From Pieris napi (taxonomy: Eukaryota > Arthropoda > Insecta > Lepidoptera > Pieridae), in the NCBI RefSeq assembly GCF_905475465.1, contig NC_062236.1:12534001-12598000 (forward strand): a DNA stretch of 64,000 nucleotides. The letters run 5' to 3'. This document shows positions 20,991 through 34,500 of this stretch, piece by piece (position 1 is the first letter of the stretch; each line of letters begins with the position of its first letter). A model generated the notes under the pieces. It did no database searches. It had not been told where the DNA came from and saw nothing but the letters and a program-made list of their open reading frames with translations. Position numbers and translations under genes: made by a program.

Positions 20991-21478
20991 TAACAGTTAA
21001 CATTAGGTAAGTTACTAATATGTAATAGTTAAAAATTAGAAACGTAAACCAAATGATAGCAATCATCGCAAACTTGAAGCCAAAATGAGCCCTTTAGTTT
21101 CCCAGACTCGTAAATTGTAATATCACATTCTCGTTTCCGATAATGTCCAAAAAGGTCGACTACACTTATATTAAAGTGTCTCTTACATTTAAGAACCCTT
21201 AAATAAGCCAATTTAAGTTGTTGTAAGCGTCGCAACCCTACCTAAACTTAATCATATTTTATGTAATAGCTCATATTTTAAACGATTAAAGCCAGTTGAC
21301 AACTAGCTTCAAACAAACAGTTTAATTTAACATACATTTGAACATCCCACCGAACTTCACTCACTTAAGTTACTGTACTGTTTCCTGTCAATTACGATTT
21401 ATGACTAGCTGCCATCTATTGAGGCGAATATTAAAATTCTACCTGCGTTGTACAAATTCATAAATTAGGTTCGGAATT

Positions 21479-21805
21479 AAAGCGTTCCGTGGCGTAACAA
21501 TAGGATGGCAGGGCTGGCAAAGGGCTGGACTGGATATTATGTTCTATGGATGCATTCTCCAATACCATCTGAAGTCTCCAATACCCATTGGGCTAGCGGG
21601 GACTACAGACCATGCTCTCTCGCCTAGGAGAGGAGGACTATGGCCTTTGGTAGGACATATACGTGTATACGTAATTGAGTACGCTGAAAATCTCGAAGTT
21701 TATTAAAACTAAACTGAGTACAACGTGATGATTTTTACTGATAGGGCCCCATCAAAAGAATTTGCCACGGGCCCCAGATGGTATAGTTACGCCACTGAAA
21801 GCGTT
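21479..21805. mobile_element. hAT-type MITE with 8-bp target duplication
   Basis: Element 21487-21797 has ends CCGTGGCGTAAC and GTTACGCCACTG (inverted repeats with one mismatch), flanked by AAAGCGTT at 21479-21486 and 21798-21805. An 8-bp duplication is the mark of the hAT superfamily. The 311-bp body has no transposase frame. Confidence 0.88.
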
Positions 21806-22039
21806 AATATACTTAAGTAAGTAAACAATATCTTTAATTGTATATAAAATGTATTAATATACAAGTCATTTATTCCACAGGGACAAAAGTACATTACATA
21901 ACCAAATATATTTCGTTCCTTAATTTTTCAAACAAATTCCCGTAACTCAATTTGTGTTGACTTTTGTGTGTTGTGTTGGATACAGCGCTCTCAGCTACCA
22001 ATCGTGCGTTTAAACTCCGGATGTGTACGGTGAGGTCTC

Positions 22040-22490
22040 TGCATCTTCCACCGCATTTACCATAGTGTTGAGGAGTTGTTCGGGATTAATACCTGCAGCT
22101 GAGTTTCATCATCGGACGTCAAGGTAGAATACAAAATACCATCCGTATCACCTCGCCGACCGTCGTTCCACAACTGAGCGTTGCTTAAGGCAAGTTAAAT
22201 ATTGCAGTATCTACGATTGCAAAGCGATCGTTCCGGCAATACGGCAAGGACACTAAACATTCATCGGACATACTAAAAGAATTTGGCAATATATCCCGCA
22301 CTAAAAATAGTGCCGAGTATTGCATAGCCGCAAATCCTGGGAGGCTGGTAGCATCAATTCATTCGTGAAAAAAATGGCCCATTTAGTAGCCCCTCTGAAA
22401 GTCAACGCACTTGCGAGCCTTCTGGCAATGTGAGTGTCCATTGGCAGCGGTATCACTTAACATCAGGTGAACCTACTATTACATAAAAAA
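22040..22490 (+). mobile_element. Same LINE family, longer 3' fragment, rearranged
   Basis: It shares the gttcgggattaatacctgca and cgttccacaactgagcgtt segments with the 183-505 copy, then has about 200 unrelated bases (22205-22400), then resumes at cgcacttgcgagccttctgg and ends catcaggtgaacc with an A-rich tail. The frame is broken. Confidence 0.65.
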
Positions 22491-22499
22491 AACAAAAGT

Positions 22500-24685
22500 A
22501 GAGTGAATATAGGGCTATTTCTTTAATACCAAAAATTTACGTGTCCGGCACCAAAGACTGACAACGTAAGTACTTGCGTATAAGATATTTATAATTGACA
22601 CAGATGCAATCAAAGGCCACAAATGGATTGGTACCATCATTTATTTTAACTTAACAGGATCGGAAATACTCGAACTAATAGTATATTAGTAGTATACCCG
22701 TCATGGCCCTTTCAGTGAAAACCAAAACTCAACAAACCTTTGTCCATTATAAATTGATATTTTATTCAAATGTCAAACGAAAGAAAATACTCTAATTAAG
22801 ATCCTGTCAATTACCACTACTTGCAGTGATTAACTTTTCTTACTATAGAAAATAAGACTTTGCTTCATCTTAAAATAAGTAAAACGGGGTCAGGAAATAA
22901 CGCACTCGTTTAAAATAAAAGATTTTTTAAATCACACAATTTAATCTAGAATACAGATTACATATACTTACATTGTTAATTATCTATATCAGTCTATCTT
23001 AGTGCATGAATATATTATTTTCTTCTATAAATATATCTCTATGAACGGGACTAACCGTCATTCATTTACATAAATACAAGCGTGCACATATTAATTTGTT
23101 ATTTTTTTTTATTTGCGGTCGTTAAACGAAAAGATTTTATGCCTTGAATCGAGTGTCCAATTTCAACGTCAAAATGACATTAGGGAAACGTCAAATTGAC
23201 AGAAACTGTTGAAGTATTGACATTTGAGTTATCAATACTTTTAGCGGAAAACATGAATAGTCCAAAGGTAGAAGAAAGAAGATAGAGTGACAAATATAAA
23301 AAAAAAGGTTATATTTATAGTCGAGACCGTAACAGAACATAAACAGCTACGAACTATATCAACTCCGGGCAAAAATTGACAAAAATGACTCCAATAGTGT
23401 TGTACACCAAAACACACAATTTTAATATTTGGTTTCGACCATACCACTACAAATGCGGTTGCAACGGCCTATCAATACATTCAAACGGCTCATGCAACCG
23501 CGCTTAATCTAAATTGCACAAATCCAATCAGACTACTCATCTAGTAGGAAAAAAAACAACCAAAACCTTGGGGTACCTCGATGTTGCTCTTGGCGGGAAA
23601 ACCGGTGGATAAACGTCTCTATGAATAATAGAAAATCTACGTACGTAGTGAATTTTAATTAAATATAGCTGTGTTTAGCAAAAAGGCCACATACGCTTGT
23701 TTTTTAATGAAATATGTGGCCTTTTTGGTGTTATCTATAACTTGACAATTGACACCCACACGGTGACAATTGTCAACATTGGCAATTGACAGTTAATTTG
23801 AGGGGATATAGGAATGTCAAATAGCTTCTATTGCATGGATTCCTTTATTCGTGGAAGCCATTAGACATTCCTATTGATCAAAAACCAATTACGGCCGCTT
23901 TCAATACACAATCTCAATCCAATTTTCACTACTAGAGATTGATATTTCAATCCAATTCTCATAAAATACTCTTCAATAACCGATCGTTTTTGTTAAATAT
24001 TGTATTCGACAGATCGTATTTTGACATTTATCAATATAAATTCGTGAAAATCTGGATTGGATTAATTTAAGATCCGGTATAGAAAGCGGACGTTAAAAAA
24101 TGTACCGGAAAGAGACAAAAAATCTTCCTCCCACCTAGAGCAGATCCTAATATAAGCCTAATTACCGAATAAATACGCAGTTAAATTAATTTGTTAAATA
24201 TTTAAATTTGCCAGAATTTCTTGAGATCAATAGAGGTACCTTTAGAACCTTAAAACTAACTTAACTATGCGCAAGTGATTTTAATTTTTAAGTTATTTAC
24301 AGGTACTTATTATGTACTAAGACTAATCGGTGTTTTATTACAATCAAATTAATTTAAACTAGACTTCATAAATTTACTTCAAACCCTATATTTGGTCCAG
24401 ATCATTATCGAACTCGATCCAGACAAAACTGATCATAATAATATATTTTTGCGAATGTAATTTTAATATTGAAAAAGTCAAAACCGTAATTTAAAAAATA
24501 TTCAAAACGATATATAGATACAAAACTCATTAATATACAAATTACCCAAATGTGTGTAAACATTTACTAAACTTTGATGTGTGCTAAATAAGAATTGTTC
24601 TCCTCAAAATATGAAAGAGACAGAAATAATCCGTCTAAAGTAATATTAAACTGGTAACACTTGATTGCGATTTTATTGTATAAAG
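22500..24685. other. Intergenic DNA, no gene
   Basis: Only the hairpin at 23679-23727 and simple AT-rich sequence. The frame at 23241-23447 (-) is short and compositionally random. Confidence 0.4.
23679..23727. repeat. 15-bp perfect hairpin
   Basis: CAAAAAGGCCACATA (23679-23693) and its reverse complement (23713-23727) with a 19-base loop, in intergenic DNA. A similar 14-bp hairpin (CATCTTACATACTA) is at 4765-4795. Confidence 0.9.
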
Positions 24686-24689
24686 TATT

Positions 24690-24830
24690 TTTTTTTATAG
24701 ACCAGGGCAGAAGGCTCACCTGCTAAGTGATACCGCCGCCCATGGACACTCAATTAAAGAGACTCGCGAGTCTGTTGCCGCCCTTTTAAAAGTTGGTACG
24801 TTCTTTTATTGAAGGATAAATACAATTAAG
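24690..24830 (-). mobile_element. Same LINE family, 3' end
   Basis: Read on the minus strand it has the usual ggcaacagactcgcgag and ggtgagcct blocks and an A tail. It lies downstream of fzr in intergenic DNA. Confidence 0.6.
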
Positions 24831-25205
24831 TAAATTATTGTATTAATAATTATGATTAGTTCATACTTTCTATCATTATTTATATCATTATATTATTATT
24901 TAGCACACATCCATCCAATTTATACAAACATTAAATATGAAATACACAAATGATTGTATACATATTCCAAAGAATTTCTTTAAACATTTTTCGAAGACAA
25001 ATTGTCGCTATCTCTATCTAAGTATACTTTATAAAGAGAGAGCGCGATAGTCTTCTAAATAAACAATATAAAAGTTATACAACTAAATACATCTAAAACA
25101 TGATCACAATCCAAAGTAATTTGGCAAATTGTCTATGCGGAATGGCAACACTATTCAAAGAACACTTTTATACTTGCACACACTTTATAAATTGTGTCTC
25201 TTTAC

Positions 25206-25211
25206 TTTATT
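25206..25211 (-). promoter_or_regulatory. Candidate poly(A) signal of fzr
   Basis: AATAAA on the minus strand, about 140 bases after the fzr stop codon. It is the nearest canonical hexamer and no coding signal follows it. AATAAA is common by chance in DNA this AT-rich. Confidence 0.45.
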
Positions 25212-25348
25212 GAAATATATAAATGAAAACTTTCCGAGTTTTACACCACACATACGAAAACCAACCACACACCAATCCTAATTAACCTAAAAACCACAAT
25301 CTACCACCAAAATTTCCCAATAAATCGGCAATGTCATTCTGGCAACAC

Positions 25349-25525
25349 TTATCTCAGAGCCGTGTAGAGGTTTAAAACGCTCTTATTTTCTTTATGTGAA
25401 GGTGTTTTGGAGAAAACGTTCCAGAATCTGAGTGTTTCGTCTCCTGCGCCGGTCACGATCGCCTCACCATCCGGGGACAAGGCCAGGTAAAGCACTCTAT
25501 ATGAGTGACCGGTTAGCTTTGCGAC
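25349..25525 (-). CDS. fzr: fzr last exon: blade 7 and C-terminus, stop TAA
   Basis: 177 bases, acceptor tttcag, 58 codons and TAA (25351-25349). It encodes VAKLTGHSYRVLYLALSPDG and GAGDETLRFWNVFSK, then a short tail ending NLYTALR. Cdh1 proteins usually end in Ile-Arg, which docks on the APC/C; here the last two residues read Leu-Arg. Confidence 0.96.
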   Translation of the reverse strand, partial: VAKLTGHSYRVLYLALSPDGEAIVTGAGDETLRFWNVFSKTPSHKENKSVLNLYTALR

Positions 25526-28500
25526 CTGAAAATTAATTTATTTATCATTCAATAAGGTGAAACAATATTCATAAACAGTAGAAGATATTAAACTTATAAG
25601 TTGTCGTTAACACATACCACTTAATAATTTTATTTTTAATTATGTTTGTGTACTCTATGAATTCGACTAAAAGACTTGTATCCATATCATGTAATATAAA
25701 AAAAAATTGATTGCCAGGATTGACACAGAGTGTTACTAGAGTTTTAAATATCTATACATTTCTATATAAGATAAAAAAGACCTCAAGTAAAATCTACTAC
25801 TAGTACTTGAATCTTTGCACTCATATTTACAAATAAAGTATTTAATAGGATTTTAAATATACAAAAAAAAACAAGAATAAAATATAAGTCTGCCCTATTA
25901 AATACAATATGTAATCTATATAATAATTGTTATATTAATATTTACCTGCGTTAGCGAAGGATACTTCCAAACAAGTATTTGGTTCTGCGAATATCCGTGT
26001 GTTGAGACCAGTTCGCTCGAGTGTTTAGACCACGCGAGGTTGCAAACTTGGGAGCCTGGAATTATTACAATTAATTTTGATTAGAATTATGATTAAATAA
26101 TTATGTTTGACGACATTCCATTAAAACAAAACAGTGACTTATGACTTTGACGTGTTATTTTTTTATTTATGTTTTAATTCGGAGGTGGACCAGACTTCTG
26201 TGCCTGACACAAGACGATTTCTGGGTCAAAGGCCTCCCCGCGATGTATTCTTCAGTAAGAGCAAGTTTTAATGTGCAAACCAAATAATAACAGCGATTCG
26301 AATACACGATCTCAGGGAGAAAAGCTCAATACACCAGACCAACATCGTTTTATATTTGGGATAAAAAAAATTTATTTACTACGATCGGTAATCTTGTAAA
26401 TAATGCACTATACAAAATTGCTGTCTTTTATATTTTTTTAAATTCTTTTAGACTTCATATGACAGAAAAAAATCCTATTACACTTATATAAAGTATAAAA
26501 TTAGTTTAGCATTTGTTTTCACATAAACACTATTTCGCTATTCATAAATCAAATTAGTTATTTTAAATACTAACCGGTATCCACACATTGCATAGGCTGA
26601 GAAGTCAGCGTATTCCAGAAACGTATGCAGCGATCTGCCGTTCCTCCGCCCGAGGCCAAAAGGCCGTGCTGGTGCGGAGACCAGGCGATTGCCTTCACCG
26701 CTGCTACATGGGCCGAATATGTTTGCACTGGCGATGGGGAATGCTGGAATAATAATATGCTGGAGTTAAGTTCGGTGACGATTGTTGGAGGGATGTTCAA
26801 ATAAATGAAACACTTTCTTTGAAGCTTTCTTTCAAATTGTCATAAAATTAGGGGTAGTGAATTATAGTGGTAGCGCCGCTAGACTAACACAAAACTAACT
26901 TGACTCATTTAAGGATTCTTAAATGTAAGTGTCATTTCTGTTACCTATAAAGAATATAAATATAGTCGACATTATCGAAAACGAGAATGTTATACAGTCG
27001 ACTCTCGATTATTTGAAATTAATCAAGAGTTCAAAATAACAAGTGTTTGAATAACCACGAGGGGGAGGGGCGACTGAAGGAAATAAGAATTTGATCAAAA
27101 TTTGTTACTTATTATTTCTTTATTCTTATTATGTATTAACAATTATTATAACAATTATTCACAAATTTTTATTTCGAAAAGAAATCTGTAATCTTTTTTT
27201 GAGTGAGTGACTCATTTATATGTAAACAATTGACAAGTCTGTGCATGTATGTTAACAAACGACAGGTATGTGCATGATAAACGTTTCAAATTATAGAGAG
27301 TAGGGAAGACCGGATTTCAAATTATCGCATGTTGGCGAGCAAGATAATACTTATTCAACTTCAAATTACCGAAGGGACCAATTATCATTGATTTTATTCA
27401 ATTTATCGAGTATTTTTCAAGGGACCGGATTCAAATTAACGAGTGTCAAATTATCGAGAGTCGACTGTATTACTATTTATGAGTGTATGAAGGGCACATT
27501 TATTGCTAAACTGACGTATTACATTTGGTTTGCGCTTCTAATTAATAACTAAATAAAAATAAATTAATAAAAATATATATAATATGTAACTTAACTAATG
27601 TTAGATTAATGATTAAAACACCGGTGGGTATAGGTCTTTAAACAAACTTTCTACAAAAGGGAAACTAATTTTTTATTTGCAATTGTTGTAATGGAAGGTT
27701 TTTATGAAGCAAATTACTAGATTAGATTATTATTTGAATCCGCATTACATTGTTAGTATGGCTAAAAAGGTATCAATAACACACAATAAGGAAATGAAAT
27801 TTTAACACTATTACTAGATGGCGCTACGTACAACTATTTTCGTAAATAAAACTTTATCAACACAAAGAATGCATAATTAATTTCTATATCAAATATTTCC
27901 TAACAAATTCACACAAAATGTGAGATAGGAAGTGTTTATCAGCTCACACCGCAAGTTGTCATACATTGTGTACACCGCAAAACCACATTATCGCACAAAC
28001 AAAAAATCTACTGACATCAAATTAAAAAATCCGGGAAACGAATCGTCTCCTTTTAATAATTCACGCGAGTTGATTATGAGTAAAGGCCGAATTACATTAT
28101 CTTAGTGTTTAGGAGAGTGCTTTAGGATAGTACTTAAGTTGAAACATGTAAACGCATGTAATGCTTTAGTAAACGCTACTTGCTTTAGTACGGTTCTACT
28201 TGACTTTCAAGTTGAATCAAAATAGAATCTATTGTTCCATAACTACAGTTAGTATTTTGCGTAAACGTTCACTCGCAACGCACTAAAGCACTAAAGAACA
28301 TGCCTTTCAAGTTGTACTAAAGCACTCTCCTAAACACTAAGATAATGTAAATCTGCCTTAAAGGGCACAACAAAATAGCACTTAAAATTATTTTTATTAT
28401 TAACACTAATAATACATTTTATTTAATTTAATTAAAAATTTAATTGTCACGATGACAGACTAAAGTGTCTAAAGCAGACAGCACGAACTAATTGACAGTT

Positions 28501-31500
28501 CAGACTACTATAGTTTTAATTTTAGTTTAAGATCTGTATATTAAGTTGAGCTCCGCTTGACCGTCATGTCAACTTTAAAAAGAAAAAATGGTTTGGTACG
28601 AACTTACATTTAAGTGTCAGAATATGGGACAAATAATTGTAACCACTGCCGTTTTCGAGGGCAAAATTATTTCTAATAAATAATAAAACTTACCATAGAC
28701 CAAACAAAGAGTTTGTTGTCGTTGCCACCGGAAGCGAGCAACTGTCCATCAGGAGACCACTTTAATCCACACACCTCTTGTCTATGCCCTTGTAGTATAC
28801 GTGATGATGTTGAGTCTGAAAGAAACGACAAATCCGTCAATAAATGTTACCTATGAACTCTAAGCATGTGAATTGTTGTACTATAAATTTTACTTAGTTG
28901 AGAATGATTATGCTATATACAGAAATCCCCCCAATAACGTGGAAGACCCGCACCGCGTTATAGGAAATCGCGTTGTAAAAATAAGGAACGATTTTAATCA
29001 AGTTTTTTGGTTTAATTTTATAACAGTGCAAAGGTACGCAAAACTAATTATGGACTAGACAAATCATAAATTTCACACTACCGAATGGAACGTTATATCG
29101 GGTACGTACATCGCGTTATAGGGTACTGTAAATGCATAATATGTTAGAGTGATAAGGACCAAATATTCAATAGTCTCTTGACGTACGAAGATGATATAAT
29201 TTTAGTCTACAGGACATATGTAACCGCATATAAATATAGAAATAATTAACTTAAAGATAATGGTACAATTAGGAAACTTTAAACTTAATAACATGTAAAC
29301 ATATTTCTTACTTACAACATAAGTATCTAGTAATGGTTTAGAATGATGGAAGAAAATTTATTTAGCCATTACTATAAATAAATATATAAAATACCTAAAA
29401 TTTTTGTTACCAAAGCTAATCCACTTATTAATCAAACTACATATTATAAAAATACTAGCTGACCCGGCAAGCGTAGTTTTGCCATGTATATTATTTCTAG
29501 GAAACATTTTTTTTACTTCAATGAAAATAACTATCTACTATAATAAAAAATAGGGGTTGACGGTAGAGGGGTGACAATTAAGGGTTGTATGTATTTTTGA
29601 ATGCTGTATCATAAAAAAATTAAAACAAAAAGTTTTGTCTAAAAAATAAAAATTTAGGGGTGGGAACCCTTAACATTTAGGGGGATGAAAAATAGATGTT
29701 GTCAGATTCTCAGACTTACTGAATATGCATAAAAAAATTCATAAGAAACGGTTGAGCCGTTTCGGATGAGTATGGGAACGAACAACAACACACGAGAATT
29801 TGATATATTAGATTGAATAATTAGATTCGCATCGACATCTGATAAAAAGCCATCATAAAGCTAAAACTGCTGGAATTTAATAATCAGTTATTCTTGAAAA
29901 AAAATATTGGTTGTTTGTAAAGTAGGTTTACGATCGAGATGTTTACGTGATAACGTCTTATTGGTGATATAAGTTTTTGGGAAGTAAGGAATTAATGAAG
30001 ATAACAATTTTTTTTCAAATTTTAAATTACATCTATCGTTTTATTCACACTTTTGATGATAAATTTCGGGTGTAAAATGACAAGTTTACTTATTCGACTA
30101 TGATAAGCCCCATCCACACGCTTGACAATCAATGGCAAACAGCCAACAGCAAACAGCAAACACGGACGTGTGGATGGGTGTTTGTCGTTGTTTGCCTGTT
30201 TGTGTTTGTGTTGGGCAGTGTTCGGCATCGGTGTCGGTTTATCTTGCCAGATCAAAGGATGTTTGGCAAACAGTTTGCTACGTATCCACACGTTTGGCAG
30301 CGATCAGTATGCGCGCGAGCTTGCGGGAGGCGGACGTATTTACTTGCTACACTTTTTCGTTGGCGCGCAAAGCGTAAAAAATTTCTGATTGGTCAGCACC
30401 TACGATTCTGACATTTTTAAGTAACTTTTAAGTAAAATTAAAAAAACACGGCAAATTAAAGCTCAAATAATAGGTCTAAAGCAGTACCTTGTACGCTTTC
30501 TATGTATTTTAATCATCCACCATCGTCTTTTTTCTTTAACTTTCTCTTGCTTTCATTTATAATAAAAATATGTCAACCCGAAAGTAATAGCTGCCACAAG
30601 CTCGTCGTCCGCCATGTTTGCCGATTCGGAATGTTATGAACGTTCGCCAAGCATGTGGATGGCTGTTTGTGTTGGGTGATTGTGGTTGGTGTTTGGGACT
30701 TCGTTTGCTGTTTGCGGTGTTTGTGACAAACAGCCAGCGTGTGGATGCCCCAATATACATTTTTCTTCAAACATTCACGGAATGACTGGCAGCGCTCGAG
30801 ATGAGACGGGAGATCGGTTCGTCTCTCTCTCGGTATACCTGCGATAGCGCTCGTGAGGTTTTGGTGTGACACAAGTTTCTGAACATGTCACCCGACTAAA
30901 ACGATTTTAAAGACGTTATCACGTCAAAATCAACGCATGGAAGTCGAGGAACAGCTAGTGGATATACTCACTGGGTGCCCGCGTGTCTCGCTGTCTGATG
31001 TGTCGGTCCCGAGAGCCGGAACTTAGCGTGTCGCCGTTCCATGCCAGAGCGCCCACGCGAGCCACGTGTCCTTGAAGATTTGATACCTGAAAACAAAGCG
31101 TATAGTTTGAAGAACTTTTGCACCAAGAGCACAAAGCTTGAGCAGTGTTGGCCTAGTGGCTTCAGCGTACGTCTCTCATCCCTGAGGTCGTAGGAACGAT
31201 TTCCGGCTGTGCACCAATGAACTTTCTATGTGCGCATTTAACATTCACTTGAACGGTGAGGAAAACAGACATGTCTTAGACCCAAAATGTCGAAGGCGTG
31301 TGTCAGGCACTGGATCACCTACTTGTCTGTTAGATTGAAAAATGATCATGAAACAGATTTAGAAATCTGAGGCCCAGACAGAAAAATCAGTAGCGCTACA
31401 ACCTCTTTAGGGTTGGGGTCCCTTTTGTAAAACGTTACGATGCGGGGCGGGGATTGAATAACGCGTTATTGATAATATTATTTTCGACTTTCCAGTACTT

Positions 31501-34500
31501 TACACCACATAATGGTAACTTTTAGGTATAACTATGCTTGGGTACAGAAAAACGTTACGGCTCGTTACATGGGGGGGGGAGAGTCAATATCTCCAAAAAT
31601 TGCGTGACGTAATACTTGAACGCTCCCTAAAGAAGTTGTAGCGCCACTGATTTATTTATTTTGTACGAAAAGTCTTTTCCAACAGGACATGGGGACGGAC
31701 TTTCCACTTTTTAATGCCAGTTATATTTTCCATTCAGTGCAGACATTCTCCAAGTTTACCCATTAGTTTAATTCAGAAAGGCTGAAGAAATCGTCTACTA
31801 ACCCAAACATTACTTCATCCAGCGCTAACCACGACATTAGACCACGATACAAATAAAATAAATCAGCAATCAGTTCGTCATATTAACAACCTGAATTTAT
31901 TGACGTAACATTTTGACAAGTTCACTGAACTACATAATTTAATAATACCAGTAAACGTCGCGTTGCATTGTCTATGTTTACGCAAAACTGGTTCCAATCT
32001 AGTTTTGAATTTTGATCGAATGCAATAAAACTATATTAATTATATCACACCTGTTTTGCTAAGTGGCTGTATATGAACACCTCAAAAACTAATAAAAAGA
32101 TTTACTTGTTTAAAAAAATTCAAATTGAAAAAATAAGTTGTTCACTTGTTGCTTTTATTATTTTCAATATGATTTTAATTTCACAACTGGCAGTAAACGT
32201 GAGTTGAATTTTTTAAACGTTTATAAATATTCTAAATATCGATTAATGATTAAATAGTATATACCCAGTAAATTAAATTTTAAAAATAGAATTTCTATAA
32301 GCTTATTCGCCCGTCTCACTCTCTCTCAATCGGTCCCAATGGCTCGCTCCCTTTTCTTGGACAAAAACGCTGCACATCTTCGTGACGTTTATTAAAAATT
32401 TTACCCTCATGCGCCTAAAGAAGTTTAACTTCAAAAATACTTGAGAATGTTATGCAAGCTTACCTCTTTATTGACAGCCACATCCCATACACTGATGTGA
32501 CCTTTCTGTGTGCCAACAGCCACGTGGTGGCCTCGCTCGCTCCATGCCACAGATGTTACGGTGTTGCCATCTGACGAATAATCGCAAAGTCGAGTTACCT
32601 GGAATATTATACAATTATTAGTATAGATGAAACTAATCGGGTTTAAACGCGCCGTTTCGAGTTCCTTTCAGCAGTCGTCTGTAATTTTTGTTTATGTCAT
32701 TTAAGTTTCGTCTACCCTCTCGATACCCCAGGCATCCCATTACTCCATTTGTCCCTCCTTTCCGTAGAACTACCAGATCGCAAGTAAAGGGCGTAGTAGA
32801 GCGGGCAAGAAGAACTGGCAAAAAAACTCTCCGCCACTCTTTTTAACCGCTAAGTTTTAAGTCATACAAATTGTTTGAACTGGAGCGAATCAATCCCAAG
32901 GATTAGGATCATTTAAATAATCGTCTAATATAAAAAGCTTTATTGATTAATTTACGTTTAACGAGAGTTTTCTTCTCTCTAATTTCCCTTGAGAGTTTGT
33001 TGTAAAAACGAATACAATTTCCATATAAGGAGTGGTTTATCTTCTGGAGCCTGGTTGGTCGTATGCTTAGATAAAATAAGTATTTATGCAGATAAATACA
33101 TCAAGCCGCCCTAAGTAATATTTCACGAAAGCCCAAAACGCGTGGGCCGATTCTAAAACAATGTGTCAGCGACGCTGCGTTTCTCTAGTCCAATAAATAT
33201 AAAAACCAGATTTGCGATGCCGTTTGCAGTTCAAACTGTTATGTCTAGACAGTAAACAAAGTATTATTAACAAAATACCTAATTAGTACAGGTATAGCTC
33301 AGATATCGTCTCTTCGCGTAATTTTTTTTTTAAATTTGTATCGTATACCGTTACCCTTCTACCCGTTGGAAATTTTATTGATATTTAGGCATATTTGGCC
33401 TTGTGCAGCAGTATGAGCAGTGTTGACCTAGTGGCTTGAGCTTGTGACTCTCATCCTTGAGGTCGTAGGTTCAATCCCCAGTATACCAATGGACTTTCAT
33501 TCTATATGCGCATTTAACATTCCGTTGAACGGTAAAGGAAAACATCGTGAGGCTTGCCTTAGACCCTAAAAGTCGATCACCTACTTGCCTATTAGATTGA
33601 TAAATGATCATGAACAGATACAGACATCTGAGGCCAGACCTAAAAAGGTTGTAGCGCCACTGATTTTTTTAGACATATTTATTTCTGTCAACTACGTCTT
33701 TTGATATAATAATAACGATCCCGTGACGATAAATGGGCCTTTAGCTTCAGATTGCAACCGCTTCTTAGATCATTTTTATTGCCTTCTGAATGACTCATGT
33801 CGTACATTTTTGGATTGTGGTGATTAAGTGTTAAATGCGCACATAGAAAGTCCATTGGTGCAGCTGGGGACTGACCCTACGACCTCAGGGATGGGAGAAG
33901 ACAGTAGGCCAACACTGCTTTTTTTATACAATACAATACATTTTTGGATTACGAAAGTGTATTTTCTATGTAACTACACTATGTAACTTACATTATGTAC
34001 GTAAGTCACGTACATATTTTGCCTGCAGTGAACTGTATGTAGAAAGTAAAAAATCATTAATAACCTGTATCGCTTAGTAATCAATACTAAAAACACATCA
34101 TTTAATTACTAAAAGCAATTAATGAATATTTTCTTTAAATTATCAAGTACGACGCTAGCTTCCTACCTCTTCAAATACTAGAGTCATCAAACCTTTAGTC
34201 CCGCCCTATGGGATATAGAAAATACATTAAATAGACAGTACATGCCGACTGATTTAAACTTATAGCATATGCAAAGCTTTATTCAATGCAGAGATAGTCT
34301 ATAGCCTAGACCATAACTTATAGATCTTGTTCGGTAGCCTATTCCCTCTGATATGTGTGGAGGTGGACGAGTTTACTGTGGGTAGTTAGATGCAGGCCGC
34401 TGAACTTCAAAGCGTAGGAGCCAGTTATTTATAGTTTAACTTAAGTTTTTCCCTAAAAGTACTTTAGTTTAGTGCGTAGAAAAGGTGAAGTCGATTTTAT

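Noticed and set aside
30100..30872. Several overlapping frames of 67-103 codons
   Set aside because: They arise from GT-rich arms of a foldback element and occur on both strands together.
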